Counted from the first letter of the stretch, positions 28,972 through 38,126 are shown. The stretch: 64,000 bases of DNA from Paracoccaceae bacterium Fryx2 (GCA_032334235.1 JAVSGI010000005.1:1302001-1366000); one strand, 5' to 3'. Numbers and translations: made by a program. Notes: generated by a model not told the origin, from the letters alone.

Positions 28972-29996
28972 CGACGGCGGTGGTGATCTGCCCGGGACGG
29001 GGCACCTACGGCAAGGCGGAACTGGGCTATCTGGCGCGGCACTGTGCCGACCGGGCGCTGCTGGCGCAGTTTGATGCGCGCCGCAGCGCGCTGGGGCAGG
29101 AAACGCTGACGGCGCTGGATGGCGCCAACAGCTATTCCGTGGCGCGGCACACACGGGGCGACAATGCCTCGGCCCTGATCTACGCCGCGACGCTGGGCGA
29201 TTTTCGCGCCATCGCGGCGGGGGTCGAGGTGGTGGCGGTCACCGGCAATTCGATGGGCTGGTATTCGGCGCTGGCGTGTGCCGGCGCGCTGACGGCAGAG
29301 GCCGGGTTCGAGGTGGTCAACACCATGGGCACGCTGATGCAGACGCATCTGATCGGCGGGCAGCTGATCTACCCCTTCGTCGGGGACGACTGGCAGCCCG
29401 ATCCGGCCCGCAAGGCGGCGCTGCTGCGGCTGGTGGCCGAGATCGGCGCGCGGGCGGGCCATGTGCTGGGCCTGTCGATCGACCTTGGCGGGATGCTGGT
29501 GCTGGCAGGCAACGAGGCGGGCCTTGCGGCGTTCGAGGCCGCCGTGCCGCCGCTGCAGGGCCGCTTTCCGCTGCGGCTGGCCAATCATGCGGGCTTTCAC
29601 AGCGCCCTGCAGGCGCCTGTCGCGGCTTTGGGGCGGGCGGCCCTGTCGCCCGGGCTGTTCCGCCAGCCCAAGCTGCCGCTGATCGACGGGCGGGGTGCCA
29701 TCTGGGCGCCGGGGGCCACCGACACCGCCGCGCTTTGGGACTACACGCTGGGCCATCAGGTGGTGGAACCCTACGACTTCACCGCCGCGATCCGCATTGC
29801 CGCCCGCGAGTTCGCGCCCGATCTGTTCATCGTCACCGGCCCCGGCACCACGCTGGGCGGGGCGGTTGCGCAATCGCTGATCCTGGCAAACTGGCGCGGC
29901 ATGGGTGCGAAGGCCGATTTTCAGCGGCTGCAGGCCGAGGCGCCGCTGCTGGTCGCGATGGGGATGGCAGATCAGCGGCCCTTGGCGACGGGCTGA
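28968..29996 (+). CDS. FabD-like acyl (malonyl) transferase
   Basis: A 342-residue alpha/beta acyltransferase of the malonyl-CoA:ACP transacylase fold. The nucleophile elbow VTGNSMGWYS places Ser95, and the second-histidine region is LANHAGFHSALQ (around residue 206). It opens with VVICPGRGTYGKAELGYL, which replaces the usual FPGQGSQ start of FabD. It is longer and more divergent than housekeeping FabD and is coupled to a 2-oxoacid dehydrogenase E1, so it may move an acyl group between CoA and a carrier in a side pathway rather than in fatty acid synthesis. The acyl donor is unknown. Confidence 0.75.
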   Translation: MTTAVVICPGRGTYGKAELGYLARHCADRALLAQFDARRSALGQETLTALDGANSYSVARHTRGDNASALIYAATLGDFRAIAAGVEVVAVTGNSMGWYSALACAGALTAEAGFEVVNTMGTLMQTHLIGGQLIYPFVGDDWQPDPARKAALLRLVAEIGARAGHVLGLSIDLGGMLVLAGNEAGLAAFEAAVPPLQGRFPLRLANHAGFHSALQAPVAALGRAALSPGLFRQPKLPLIDGRGAIWAPGATDTAALWDYTLGHQVVEPYDFTAAIRIAAREFAPDLFIVTGPGTTLGGAVAQSLILANWRGMGAKADFQRLQAEAPLLVAMGMADQRPLATG

Positions 29997-30005
29997 GCCT
30001 GTCCA

Positions 30006-30090
30006 TTCATCTTTGCGCAAATATCCCCGCCGGAGGCTCCGGCGGATCGGCCGGGAGCCTCCGGCGGGGATATTTCTAAACAGAAGAAGG
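30006..30090. repeat. Second long inverted repeat of opposed intergenic repeat units
   Basis: TTCATCTTTGCGCAAATATC-CCCGCCGGAGGC faces GAGCCTCCGGCGGGGATATT-TCTAAACAGAAGAAGG. The inner ~22 bp pair perfectly, and the outer ends differ because the left unit carries the TTCATCTT tail and the right one the CAGAAGAA tail. It lies between the convergent acyltransferase and RND-pump genes and would serve as a two-way terminator. Confidence 0.8.
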
Positions 30091-30105
30091 TGATGGCGGC
30101 GGGGC

Positions 30106-33100
30106 CTATTCCGCGACGTGCAGGCTGGGCGAGGGGCGGGGAGCGGTGCGTTCAAGGTCATCCAGGCGGGCACCAAGGGCGGCGATCTCGCTGGCCCGGG
30201 CGGCGATGCCCTCGGCCAGCACATGCGGCGCCGGTTCCTCGGGTTCCTCTTCCTTCTTGCCGACGAAACGGCCGAAAATCTTGCCCAGCAGCCAGGCGAG
30301 ATCGTCCATGATCAGGAAGAACGACGGCACGATCACCAGGCTGAGAACGGTGGAAACGATGATGCCGCCGATCACCGCCGTGGCCATCGGCGCGCGGAAG
30401 GCGCCGCCCTCCCCCACGCCCAGCGCGGAAGGCAGCATCCCCGCCGACATGGCGATGGAGGTCATCACGATGGGCCGGGCGCGCTTGTGGCCGGCCTCCA
30501 TCACCGCCTCGAAACGCTCCATGCCCTGACGGCGCATTTCCACCGCGAAATCGATCAGCAGGATGGCGTTCTTGGTCACGATGCCCATCAGCATCAGGAT
30601 GCCGATCAACACCGGCATCGACACCGCGTTGTTGGTCAGGATCAGGGCGGCGGCCACCCCGCCGATCGCCAGCGGCAGCGAGAACAGGATGGTGAAGGGC
30701 TGGATCACCGACTTGAACAGCACGATCAGCACCGTCAGCACCAGCATCAGGCCCATGACCATCGCATTGCCGAAGCTGGCGGTCAGTTCGGCCTGCACCT
30801 CGGCATCGCCCGCTTCCTGGATGCGGACCGAGGCCGGCAGTTCGACGCTTTCGGCAATCTCGCGGAAGCGTGCCGACGAGGTGCCCAGCGCCACGCCGAC
30901 CGGCAGATTGGCCCCGATGGTGGCGCGGCGTTCGCGGTTCAGCCGGTCGACCATCGAGGGGCCCTCGGCAATCCTGATGTCGGCCACCGCGCTCAGCGGC
31001 ACGGTCTGGCCGCTTGCGGTGGTGACTTTCAGCGCGGCAATCCGGCCGATGTCGCTGCGGGCGGCATCGGTCAGGCGCACCCGGACCGGGATCAGCCGGT
31101 TGTCGATCGACAGTTTCGCCAGCGCCCCGTCGGTGTCGCCGATGGTGGCGACGCGCACGGTTTCGGCGATCTGCGCCGTGGTGACGCCCAGCCTTGCCGC
31201 CTCGGCGGGGCGCGGGGTGATCTGCACCTCGGGGCGGGGCAGCGCGCCTTCCGAGGCGACCTCGGCCAGCAGCGGGTCGGCGCGCAGGGCGGCCTCCAGC
31301 CGCGCCACCGCCACGTTCAGGTCTTCCTCGTTGGTGGACAGCACCGAGAAAGAGATGTCGCGCTCGCCCCGGTCGTTCAGCTTGAAGGCGCGCACGTCGG
31401 GGATGCCGCGCAGGTTGGCGAAGATTTCGGCCTCGATCTGGTTCTGCGGCCGGGTGCGGCCGGTGCGCTCGACCTCGGGGACCAGACCGCCCACCAGCGG
31501 AATGGCCTTGCCGATATCGGCCAGCCGGTTGACCAGCGAATGGTCGAGCTTGTCCAGCAGCACCGTCACCGTGGCGCGCCGCACGTCCAGGTCGCCGGTG
31601 GGCGACGACCCGCCCAGCACGAAGACATGCGCCACACCTGCGACATCCTCGATCTGGTCCACCATCGCCAGCGTGGTGCGGTCGGTTTCGGCCAGGGTCG
31701 AGCCCGGCGGCAATTCGACGTTGATCGAGATGCGCGACACGTCTTCCGGCGGGATGAAGCTGCCCGGAATCCGCACCATGAAGAACACCGACACCGCCAG
31801 CACGCCGATCGCCGCCAGCAGCGTCAGGTAGCGCAGGCGCAGGCTGCGGCGCACGAAGCCAAGATAGCCGCGCATGAGGAAGCCGTCGCGCTGGTGTTCC
31901 TCCTCGGCGTCCTTGGGTCGCATCAGGTAGGCGGCCATCATCGGCGTGATCAGCCGCGCCACCAGCAGCGAGAAGATCACCGCGATGGCCACCGTCAGGC
32001 CGAACTGGCGGAAATACTGCCCCGGAATCCCCGGCATGAACGACACCGGCACGAAGACCGCGACAATGGTCAGGGTGGTGGCAATCACCGCCAGACCGAT
32101 CTCGTCCGCGGCCTCGATGGCGGCGCGGTAGGGGGTCTTGCCCATCCTGATATGTCGCGCGATGTTTTCTATCTCGACAATCGCATCATCGACCAGAATC
32201 CCCGTGGCCAGCGTGATGGCAAGGAAGCTGACGAGGTTCAGCGAGAACCCAAGCAGGTCCATCGCCCAGAAGGTCGGGATCGCCGACAGGGGCAGCGCCA
32301 CGGCAGCGATCAGCGTCGCGCGCCAGTTCTTGAGGAAGGCCAGCACCACCAGCACCGCCAGCAGCGCGCCCTCCATCAGGGTATGCAGCGCCGCCTCGTA
32401 GTTGCCGTAGGTGTAGAAAACCGTGTCATCGACCAGCGTGATCGCAACCTCGGGGTTCTGCGCGCGCAACCTGTCCAGAGTAGCGTTGACGGTTTCGGCC
32501 ACGCTGACCTCCGATGCGCCCTTGGCCCGGAAGATCGCGAAGGTCACCACCTGCTGTCCGTCATAGCGCGCGAAGGATCGCAGTTCCTCGTGCGTGTCGG
32601 ACACGCGGCCCAGGTCCGACAGGCGCACGGTCTGGCCGGTGGGCAGGGCAATCGTGGTGGCCGCCAGCCGTTCGACCGTTGCCGCGTCGCCCAGCGTGCG
32701 GATCGCCTGTTCGCCGGTGCCAAGCTCGCTGCGCCCGGCGCCGAGATCGGTGTTGGTGGCGCGCAGCTGCGCATTCACCACCGCAGCGGTGACGCCGTGG
32801 CTGTCAAGCTTGACCGGATCAAGTTCGACCCGGATCTCGCGGTCGGCCCCGCCATAGCGGTCGATACGGCCGATGCCGGGGCGGCCCTGAAGCGCGCGGG
32901 TGATGGTGTCATCGACATACCACGACAGTTCTTCCATCGACAGGCTGGGGGCCGAGACGGCGAAGTTCATGATCGCCTGACCCTCGACATCGATGCGCGT
33001 CACGATCGGGGCGTCGACCGAGCCGGGCAGGTCGCCCCGCACGCGGTCGATGGCGTCCTTGACATCCTGCACCGCCTTGTCGGTCGGAATCTCCATGCGG

Positions 33101-33384
33101 AATTCGATGGCGGTTTGCGATACCCCGTCGGTCACCGTGGACATGACGTTCTTGACGCCCGTCAGGCCCGCCACGGCATCCTCGATTTCCTTGGTGACCT
33201 GGCTTTCCATTTCGGCAGGGGCCGCGCCAGACTGGGTGACCGTCACCGCAACCAGTGGCACGTCGATGTTGGGAAAGCGGGTGATCGGCAGGCTGTTGAA
33301 CGCCTGCCAGCCCAGCACCAGCAGCATGACGAACGCCAGTATCGGCGCGATGGGATTGCGGATCGACCAGGCGGAGAAGTTCAT
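30106..33384 (-). CDS. RND-family multidrug efflux transporter (HAE-1 type)
   Basis: A 1092-residue resistance-nodulation-division pump. It has the N-terminal helix (PIAPILAFVMLLVLGWQA), two large periplasmic loops and twelve predicted helices. The paired aspartates of the proton relay lie in GILVDDAIVEIENIARH (about residue 400), and the repeat motif GIVTKNAILLIDFAVEMRR is near the C-terminus. It exports hydrophobic compounds using the proton gradient, with the adaptor encoded just upstream in the operon. No outer-membrane channel gene is present here, so a TolC-like partner is supplied elsewhere. The last ~60 residues are a charged cytoplasmic extension. Confidence 0.93.
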   Translation of the reverse strand: MNFSAWSIRNPIAPILAFVMLLVLGWQAFNSLPITRFPNIDVPLVAVTVTQSGAAPAEMESQVTKEIEDAVAGLTGVKNVMSTVTDGVSQTAIEFRMEIPTDKAVQDVKDAIDRVRGDLPGSVDAPIVTRIDVEGQAIMNFAVSAPSLSMEELSWYVDDTITRALQGRPGIGRIDRYGGADREIRVELDPVKLDSHGVTAAVVNAQLRATNTDLGAGRSELGTGEQAIRTLGDAATVERLAATTIALPTGQTVRLSDLGRVSDTHEELRSFARYDGQQVVTFAIFRAKGASEVSVAETVNATLDRLRAQNPEVAITLVDDTVFYTYGNYEAALHTLMEGALLAVLVVLAFLKNWRATLIAAVALPLSAIPTFWAMDLLGFSLNLVSFLAITLATGILVDDAIVEIENIARHIRMGKTPYRAAIEAADEIGLAVIATTLTIVAVFVPVSFMPGIPGQYFRQFGLTVAIAVIFSLLVARLITPMMAAYLMRPKDAEEEHQRDGFLMRGYLGFVRRSLRLRYLTLLAAIGVLAVSVFFMVRIPGSFIPPEDVSRISINVELPPGSTLAETDRTTLAMVDQIEDVAGVAHVFVLGGSSPTGDLDVRRATVTVLLDKLDHSLVNRLADIGKAIPLVGGLVPEVERTGRTRPQNQIEAEIFANLRGIPDVRAFKLNDRGERDISFSVLSTNEEDLNVAVARLEAALRADPLLAEVASEGALPRPEVQITPRPAEAARLGVTTAQIAETVRVATIGDTDGALAKLSIDNRLIPVRVRLTDAARSDIGRIAALKVTTASGQTVPLSAVADIRIAEGPSMVDRLNRERRATIGANLPVGVALGTSSARFREIAESVELPASVRIQEAGDAEVQAELTASFGNAMVMGLMLVLTVLIVLFKSVIQPFTILFSLPLAIGGVAAALILTNNAVSMPVLIGILMLMGIVTKNAILLIDFAVEMRRQGMERFEAVMEAGHKRARPIVMTSIAMSAGMLPSALGVGEGGAFRAPMATAVIGGIIVSTVLSLVIVPSFFLIMDDLAWLLGKIFGRFVGKKEEEPEEPAPHVLAEGIAARASEIAALGARLDDLERTAPRPSPSLHVAE

Positions 33385-33394
33385 CGCGCGACCC

Positions 33395-34600
33395 TCAGTT
33401 GGTGCCGGGGGCCGCGGGGGCCGCCTCGACCGGATTGATCCGGTCGCCGTCGCGCACGAAGGCCGCCGCCTTGGTCACCACCCGGTCGCCCGCCGTCAGC
33501 CCCCAGATGATGCCCACCATCCCGCCATCGCGGATGCCAAGCCCGACCGGCGTGCGGCTGATGCGGCCTTCGGACACGCGCATCACGGTGGCGCCGCCCT
33601 CGTTCGAGCCGACGGCGGTCAGCGGCACCGCCAGCGTTTCCGCCTCGGCCACCAGGATTTCCGCCGACAGGAACATGCCGGTCCGCACCCGGTCGGGCGC
33701 GTCGATGCTTATGCGAACCCGGCCCTGCCGGGTGGCGGTGTTCACCGAGGGCTCGACCAGCCGCACCTTGCCGGTGATCGCCGCTGCCCCGTCGACCGGG
33801 CGCATCTGCACCGCCTGCCCCACCGCGACCCGCGTCAGATCCTGTTCCGCGACATCGGCCTGCATTTCCAGCGCGCCGTCGCGGATCAGGGTGAACATCG
33901 GCTGCGCCCCCGCCGCCGAGGCAATCGCCCCCAGCATCGCGCTCCGCCCCACCACAAGCCCCGCGACCGGGCTTTTCACCTCGGTCCGCGCCAGTTGCAG
34001 GTCGATGTTGGCAATCTGCGCCTCGACCAGAGCCAGTTGTGCCTGCGCGGCCACCCGGCCCTGTTCGGCCACGCTGACCCGCGCCAGCGCCGAGGTTGCC
34101 GTGGCCGACGCCGTTTCGGCCGCCGCCTGGCTGATGCTGCCCTGCGCGCGCAGCGTGGCGTTGCGCTGGTTCACCCGCTGCGCCTCGTCCGAGGCGGAGC
34201 GGGCTTCGATCATCTGCGCCTCGGCCTGACTGATGCCCGCCAGCGCGCCGGCGCGCGAGGCCAGCAGCTGGGTTTTCTGCAGATCCAGCGTCGCGGCCGA
34301 CAGCCGGGCCAGCACCTGCCCCTGCGCCACCACGTCACCGACATCGGCGCCCAGCGCGTCGATCGCCTGGCCCTCGATCTGCGGCTGCACGAACACCTCC
34401 TCGACCGCGGCAACAAAGCCCGAGGCCAGAACCCGGTCGCGCAGCATCTGCCGCCCCACCGCCGAGACGGTGATCGCGGGCAGCGACGGTTCTGCGACCG
34501 GCGCGGGGGCGGGCTCCTGCGCGGATAGCGGCAGGGCGGGCAGGGCGGCCAGCGCGAGCGTCACCGCAAGCATGTGACAGGCATGGGAAAGGCGGTTCAT
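33395..34600 (-). CDS. RND efflux periplasmic adaptor (membrane fusion protein)
   Basis: A 401-residue adaptor. An N-terminal signal region (LAVTLALAALPALPLSAQE) is followed by the biotinyl-lipoyl halves (VVAQGQVLARLSAATLDLQK and SPVAGLVVGRSAML) around an alpha hairpin (LLASRAGALAGISQAEAQMI). A beta-barrel and membrane-proximal domain follow. Together with the inner-membrane pump it forms a tripartite exporter. Its start is one base after the stop of the TetR gene, and the pump starts 10 bases after its own end, so all three genes are one operon. Confidence 0.9.
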   Translation of the reverse strand: MNRLSHACHMLAVTLALAALPALPLSAQEPAPAPVAEPSLPAITVSAVGRQMLRDRVLASGFVAAVEEVFVQPQIEGQAIDALGADVGDVVAQGQVLARLSAATLDLQKTQLLASRAGALAGISQAEAQMIEARSASDEAQRVNQRNATLRAQGSISQAAAETASATATSALARVSVAEQGRVAAQAQLALVEAQIANIDLQLARTEVKSPVAGLVVGRSAMLGAIASAAGAQPMFTLIRDGALEMQADVAEQDLTRVAVGQAVQMRPVDGAAAITGKVRLVEPSVNTATRQGRVRISIDAPDRVRTGMFLSAEILVAEAETLAVPLTAVGSNEGGATVMRVSEGRISRTPVGLGIRDGGMVGIIWGLTAGDRVVTKAAAFVRDGDRINPVEAAPAAPGTN

Positions 34601-34601
34601 G

Positions 34602-35243
34602 TCACGCTCCGGTGCGATGGGTCAGAATGTCTTCGATGGTCCGGTCGACAGTTTGCAGGATCAGGTCGTTCAGCGCACCCTGATCGCGCGCCGGGTCGGG
34701 CATCTGCATCACCGCCGCCTTGATCAGCAGCAGGATCAGCCGGGCCTGCGCGTCAAAGCGGCGGTCCGCCTCGGCCGGGGCAATCCCGGTCAGGTGGCCG
34801 AAGAGCCGTGTCAGATACGTGACGATCACCGATTCCATATGCGCCAGCGCCGCCCCGATCTCGGGTTTGCGCGCCGCGGCCGCGGTGATCTCGGCCCAGA
34901 GCGGACGGTCATCGGGACTGCAATGCGCGGTATCGCCCTCAAGCCGTTCGCTGAGCGTGCGGCGCAACGCCGCCAGCGGGTCGTCCGCACCGAGGACGAG
35001 CGAGAAATCACGTTCGACCTCGGCCAGATCGCGCGCGACCAGTGCCTGCACGATTGCCGCCTTGGACGGAAAATAGCGGTAGAAATTGCCCACGCTCATC
35101 CCGGCGGCCAGCGCCAGATCCTGCATCGACGCGCCGTCAAAGCCCTTCTGCAGAAAAGCCGTGCGCACCCGGCCAAGGATCTCGGCCCCGCGCAGGTCGG
35201 CGGAAGGGGCAAACAGAAGCGCGGAACCGGTTTGCAGGGGCAT
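34602..35243 (-). CDS. TetR-family regulator of the RND operon
   Basis: A 213-residue TetR regulator with the HTH in DGASMQDLALAAGMSVGNFY and RYFPSKAAIVQALVARDL; the C-terminal part is a ligand-binding helical domain. It is the first gene of the operon with the adaptor and pump, and a perfect palindrome lies just before its start, so autorepression lifted by an exported compound is likely. Confidence 0.88.
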   Translation of the reverse strand: MPLQTGSALLFAPSADLRGAEILGRVRTAFLQKGFDGASMQDLALAAGMSVGNFYRYFPSKAAIVQALVARDLAEVERDFSLVLGADDPLAALRRTLSERLEGDTAHCSPDDRPLWAEITAAAARKPEIGAALAHMESVIVTYLTRLFGHLTGIAPAEADRRFDAQARLILLLIKAAVMQMPDPARDQGALNDLILQTVDRTIEDILTHRTGA

Positions 35244-35257
35244 GAACTGACCCGAAT

Positions 35258-35273
35258 GAATGAACGTTCATTC
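35258..35273. promoter_or_regulatory. Palindromic operator of the RND-pump repressor
   Basis: GAATGAACGTTCATTC is a perfect 16-bp palindrome ending 15 bp upstream of the TetR ATG. The AACGTT centre flanked by TG/CA is typical of TetR operators. A second half site, AGAACGTTC, follows at 35279-35287. Confidence 0.75.
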
Positions 35274-35375
35274 CAGATAGAACGTTCCCTCCATCCGGTC
35301 AAGATGCAGCCGCAGCAAGGCCTGTGCTGCAAGGCCCGCCGCCCTGTGCATTGGCGCAGGCCGCCCGTTGCCGCG

Positions 35376-36323
35376 CTATCCGATCAGGTTCGGCGGCACC
35401 CGCCCCTCCTGCGCCGCGATCAGGTTCTCGACCGCCATCAGCCCCATCGCCTCGCGCACTTCCAGCGCCGCTGTGCCGAGATGCGGCAGCAGCGTCACGT
35501 TCTCCATCGCGCAAAGGGCAGCGGGCACACGGGGTTCGAACTCGTAGACATCCAGCCCCGCCCCGGCGATGCGCCCTTCCGTCAGGGCGTCGATCAGCGC
35601 CGCTTCGTCCACCACATCGCCACGCGAGATGTTGACAAGGATGCCGTGCGGCTGCATCTGCGCCAGTGCGCCCGCGCCGATCAGATGGCGGGTCGGGCCG
35701 CCGGGCACGGCGACCACCACCACATCGGCGGCCAGCGCCTCGGCCATCGGCACCTGCCGGGCGGGCAGGCCCGGGTCGACCTCGCTCCGGTTGTGGAACA
35801 CCACCTCCATGCCGAAGCCGAAATGGCAGCGCCGCGCGATCGCCTGCCCGATGCGCCCCATGCCGATCACGCCCAGCCGCTTGCCCGTGAGATGCATCCC
35901 CAGCATCTGCGTCGGGTGCCAGCCCTGCCAGCGTCCGGCGCGCAGCAGCCGTTCGCCCTCGCCCGCCCGCCGCGCCGTCATCAGCATCAGCGTCAGCGCG
36001 ATGTCGGCGGTGGCATCGGTCACGGCCCCCGGCGTGTTGGTCACCATCACCCCCGCCGCCCGCGCCGCCGCCACGTCGATGTGGTTGTAGCCCACCCCGA
36101 AATTCGCCAGCACGCGGGCGCGGGGCGCAGGCGTTTCGGCAAAGACCGCCGCGGTGAACAGATCGCCCAGCGTCGGCAGCACCGCATCGAAATCGCGCAG
36201 CGCCGAGGTCAGTTCGGCCGCGGTCAGCGGTGACGTGTCATCGCGCAGCGTCACGTCGAAATGCCGTGCGGCCGCGCGCAGCACGGTTTCGGGCAAGGGC
36301 CGGGTGATCAGCAGCGACCGCAT
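35376..36323 (-). CDS. D-2-hydroxyacid dehydrogenase (glyoxylate/hydroxypyruvate reductase-like)
   Basis: A 315-residue NAD(P)-dependent dehydrogenase. It has the Rossmann motif LGVIGMGRIGQAIARRC, the substrate arginine in VNISRGDVVDEAAL, the glutamate in VYEFEPRVP and the catalytic histidine in LLPHLGTAALEVREAM. The family reduces glyoxylate, hydroxypyruvate or related 2-oxoacids. Its ATG (36323) shares its last base with the stop of the CsaA-like gene, which puts it last in the ybjN-proC-csaA transcription unit. Confidence 0.87.
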   Translation of the reverse strand: MRSLLITRPLPETVLRAAARHFDVTLRDDTSPLTAAELTSALRDFDAVLPTLGDLFTAAVFAETPAPRARVLANFGVGYNHIDVAAARAAGVMVTNTPGAVTDATADIALTLMLMTARRAGEGERLLRAGRWQGWHPTQMLGMHLTGKRLGVIGMGRIGQAIARRCHFGFGMEVVFHNRSEVDPGLPARQVPMAEALAADVVVVAVPGGPTRHLIGAGALAQMQPHGILVNISRGDVVDEAALIDALTEGRIAGAGLDVYEFEPRVPAALCAMENVTLLPHLGTAALEVREAMGLMAVENLIAAQEGRVPPNLIG

Positions 36324-36655
36324 CAGAACAGCCTCCCGCCCGGCGGCACATCATGACCCGGCCCGATCAGCACGACCTCGCCCGCCGCATCGGGCACCCC
36401 CAGCACCAGCACCTCCGACAGCACCTTGCCGATCTGGCGCGGCGGAAAGTTCACCACCGCCAGCACTTGCCGCCCCACCAGTTCCTCGGGCGTGTAGTGC
36501 ACGGTGATCTGCGCCGACGAGCGTTTCTCGCCGATCTCCGGCCCGAAATCGACCCAGAGCTTGTATGCCGGTTTGCGCGCCTCGGGGAAGGGTTCGGCGC
36601 GGGTGATGCGCCCGACCCGGATATCGACCTTCTGGAAATCGTCGAAGGTGATCAT
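36323..36655 (-). CDS. csaA: CsaA-like tRNA-binding domain protein
   Basis: A 110-residue stand-alone tRNA-binding (EMAP/OB-fold) domain. FQKVDIRVGRITRAEPFPEA at the start and GRQVLAVVNFPPRQIGKVLSE in the middle match CsaA, which dimerises, binds tRNA and has reported chaperone activity. It overlaps proC upstream by four bases (ATGA) and is followed directly by the hydroxyacid dehydrogenase. Confidence 0.88.
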   Translation of the reverse strand: MITFDDFQKVDIRVGRITRAEPFPEARKPAYKLWVDFGPEIGEKRSSAQITVHYTPEELVGRQVLAVVNFPPRQIGKVLSEVLVLGVPDAAGEVVLIGPGHDVPPGGRLF

Positions 36656-37473
36656 TTGCCCAGCTCCCGCCCGCGATCGGCCGCCGCCTTGACCGCCCGG
36701 CGCAGCAGCGGCGGGAAGCCGGTCTCCGGGTCCATCAGCACCGCCAGCGCCGCCGCCGTGGTGCCGCCCGGGGAGGTGACGTTGACGCGCAACTGGGCCG
36801 CCGTTTCCGGCGCGCGATGCGCCAACTCGCCCGCCCCGGTCACCGTGGCGCGCGCCAGTTGCATGGCCAACACGGCTGGCAGCCCCTCGGCTTCGCCTGC
36901 CGCCGCCAGCGTCTCGATCAGATGAAACACATAGGCGGGGCCCGAGCCCGACACGGCAGTGACAGCATCCATCTGATGCTCGCCCTCCAGCCGCACCACC
37001 TGCCCCACCGCCGACAGCAGCGCCTCGGCCAGCGCGAGGTCATCCCCGGTCGCCACCGCATTTCCGGCGATCGCCGTGATGCCCCGCGCCACGGCGGCGG
37101 GCGTGTTGGGCATCGCCCGGATGATCGGCGTGCCCGCGCCAAGCACCTGTTCATAATAGGCAATCGTCGTACCCGCCGCGACCGACAGGAACAGTGTCGC
37201 CCCCCCGCCCAGCGCCGCCAGCCCCGGCAGCGCCTCGGCCATCATCTGCGGCTTGACCGCGATCAGCACGATGGCCGGGGCCTCGGGCATCCCCGCGTTC
37301 AGATGCAGCCCCTGCGCCGCCAGTCCCTGCACCCATGCCGAAGGGTGCGGGTCCAGCACCCAGACCGCCGCGGCCGGAACCCCCTGCCCCAGCCAGCCTT
37401 CCAGCATGGCCGACCCCATCTTGCCGCAGCCCAGCAGCACCAGGCCGTTCCGGCTTACCCTGTCCAGATCCAT
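36652..37473 (-). CDS. proC: Pyrroline-5-carboxylate reductase
   Basis: A 273-residue NAD(P)H-dependent enzyme of the last proline-biosynthesis step. The dinucleotide motif is GLVLLGCGKMGSAMLEGWLG, with AVKPQMMAEALPGL, IIRAMPNTPAAVARGITAIA and the active-site signature AVTAVSGSGPAYVFHLIETL. The ATG at 37473 gives the usual length. It is read after ybjN (30-bp gap) and before csaA. Confidence 0.92.
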   Translation of the reverse strand: MDLDRVSRNGLVLLGCGKMGSAMLEGWLGQGVPAAAVWVLDPHPSAWVQGLAAQGLHLNAGMPEAPAIVLIAVKPQMMAEALPGLAALGGGATLFLSVAAGTTIAYYEQVLGAGTPIIRAMPNTPAAVARGITAIAGNAVATGDDLALAEALLSAVGQVVRLEGEHQMDAVTAVSGSGPAYVFHLIETLAAAGEAEGLPAVLAMQLARATVTGAGELAHRAPETAAQLRVNVTSPGGTTAAALAVLMDPETGFPPLLRRAVKAAADRGRELGK

Positions 37474-37503
37474 CGCATCCCCCGTCCGCGTCCGGGGCAA
37501 AGG

Positions 37504-38007
37504 TTATGCGCGCCCGTAAGCCTCTGCAATCGCAACCTTCATCGCATCGGCGGGTGTGTGTTCCGCCCAGGCGACCATCTGGAATGCCGGATAGAACCGC
37601 TCGGCCGCCATCACCGCGCTGGCGATCAGCGCGTCGATCTGTTCCGGCCCCGCGATCTGCCCGCCGGTCAGAAGCAGCCCGTAGCGCCAGACCATCAGCT
37701 TCTGCTCGGTCCAGTAGGTGAAGGCCCCGGTCCACACCATGTCGTTGCAGCGGTTGAGCACATCGTAAAGCTCGCCCATCCGGGATTCGGGCGGTTCCAT
37801 CTCGAAGGTGCAGATCAGCCGCAGCGTCTCGTCCTGCGCCGACCAGGCCAGCGTCAGCGAATAGGTCCGCCACTGCCCCTCGACCGCCATGGCGATCTGG
37901 TCGTCGGTGACCCGGTCGAACTCCCAGTCATGGTGCTCCGCCAGCGTCTCGACGATGTCGATGGGGTGGATGTCATCCCCTGACAGGTAATCTTCGGAAA
38001 GCGACAT
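37504..38007 (-). CDS. YbjN-domain protein
   Basis: A 167-residue YbjN family protein (type III secretion chaperone-like fold). Typical segments are IHPIDIVETLAEHHDWEFDR and LYDVLNRCNDMVWTGAFTYW. It is conserved next to proC in Rhodobacterales; the molecular role is unknown. Its upstream flank (38008-38126) is the last host DNA before the prophage, so its native promoter may be just upstream or cut by the insertion. Confidence 0.85.
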   Translation of the reverse strand: MSLSEDYLSGDDIHPIDIVETLAEHHDWEFDRVTDDQIAMAVEGQWRTYSLTLAWSAQDETLRLICTFEMEPPESRMGELYDVLNRCNDMVWTGAFTYWTEQKLMVWRYGLLLTGGQIAGPEQIDALIASAVMAAERFYPAFQMVAWAEHTPADAMKVAIAEAYGRA

Positions 38008-38126
38008 GGCCCGGCCTCACTATTGTGCCTCACGCGGGGAGATACCCACAAGAGGCTGGGTGTCTGGCAAGGATCAGCGTTTGCCCGACGCCACCCTTAC
38101 TAGATATGGTGTGACCAAAGCGGAAG

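Noticed and set aside
25270-29154. A 1294-codon open frame on the minus strand opposite gcdH and the E1 gene.
   Set aside because: It is the mirror of two well-supported plus-strand genes in GC-rich DNA; the translation is low-complexity (His/Arg/Gly-rich) with no recognisable domain.
30118-33438. An 1106-codon plus-strand open frame opposite the RND pump gene.
   Set aside because: Antisense shadow of the pump gene; composition is dominated by His, Arg, Gln and Asp, as expected from third-position GC bias.
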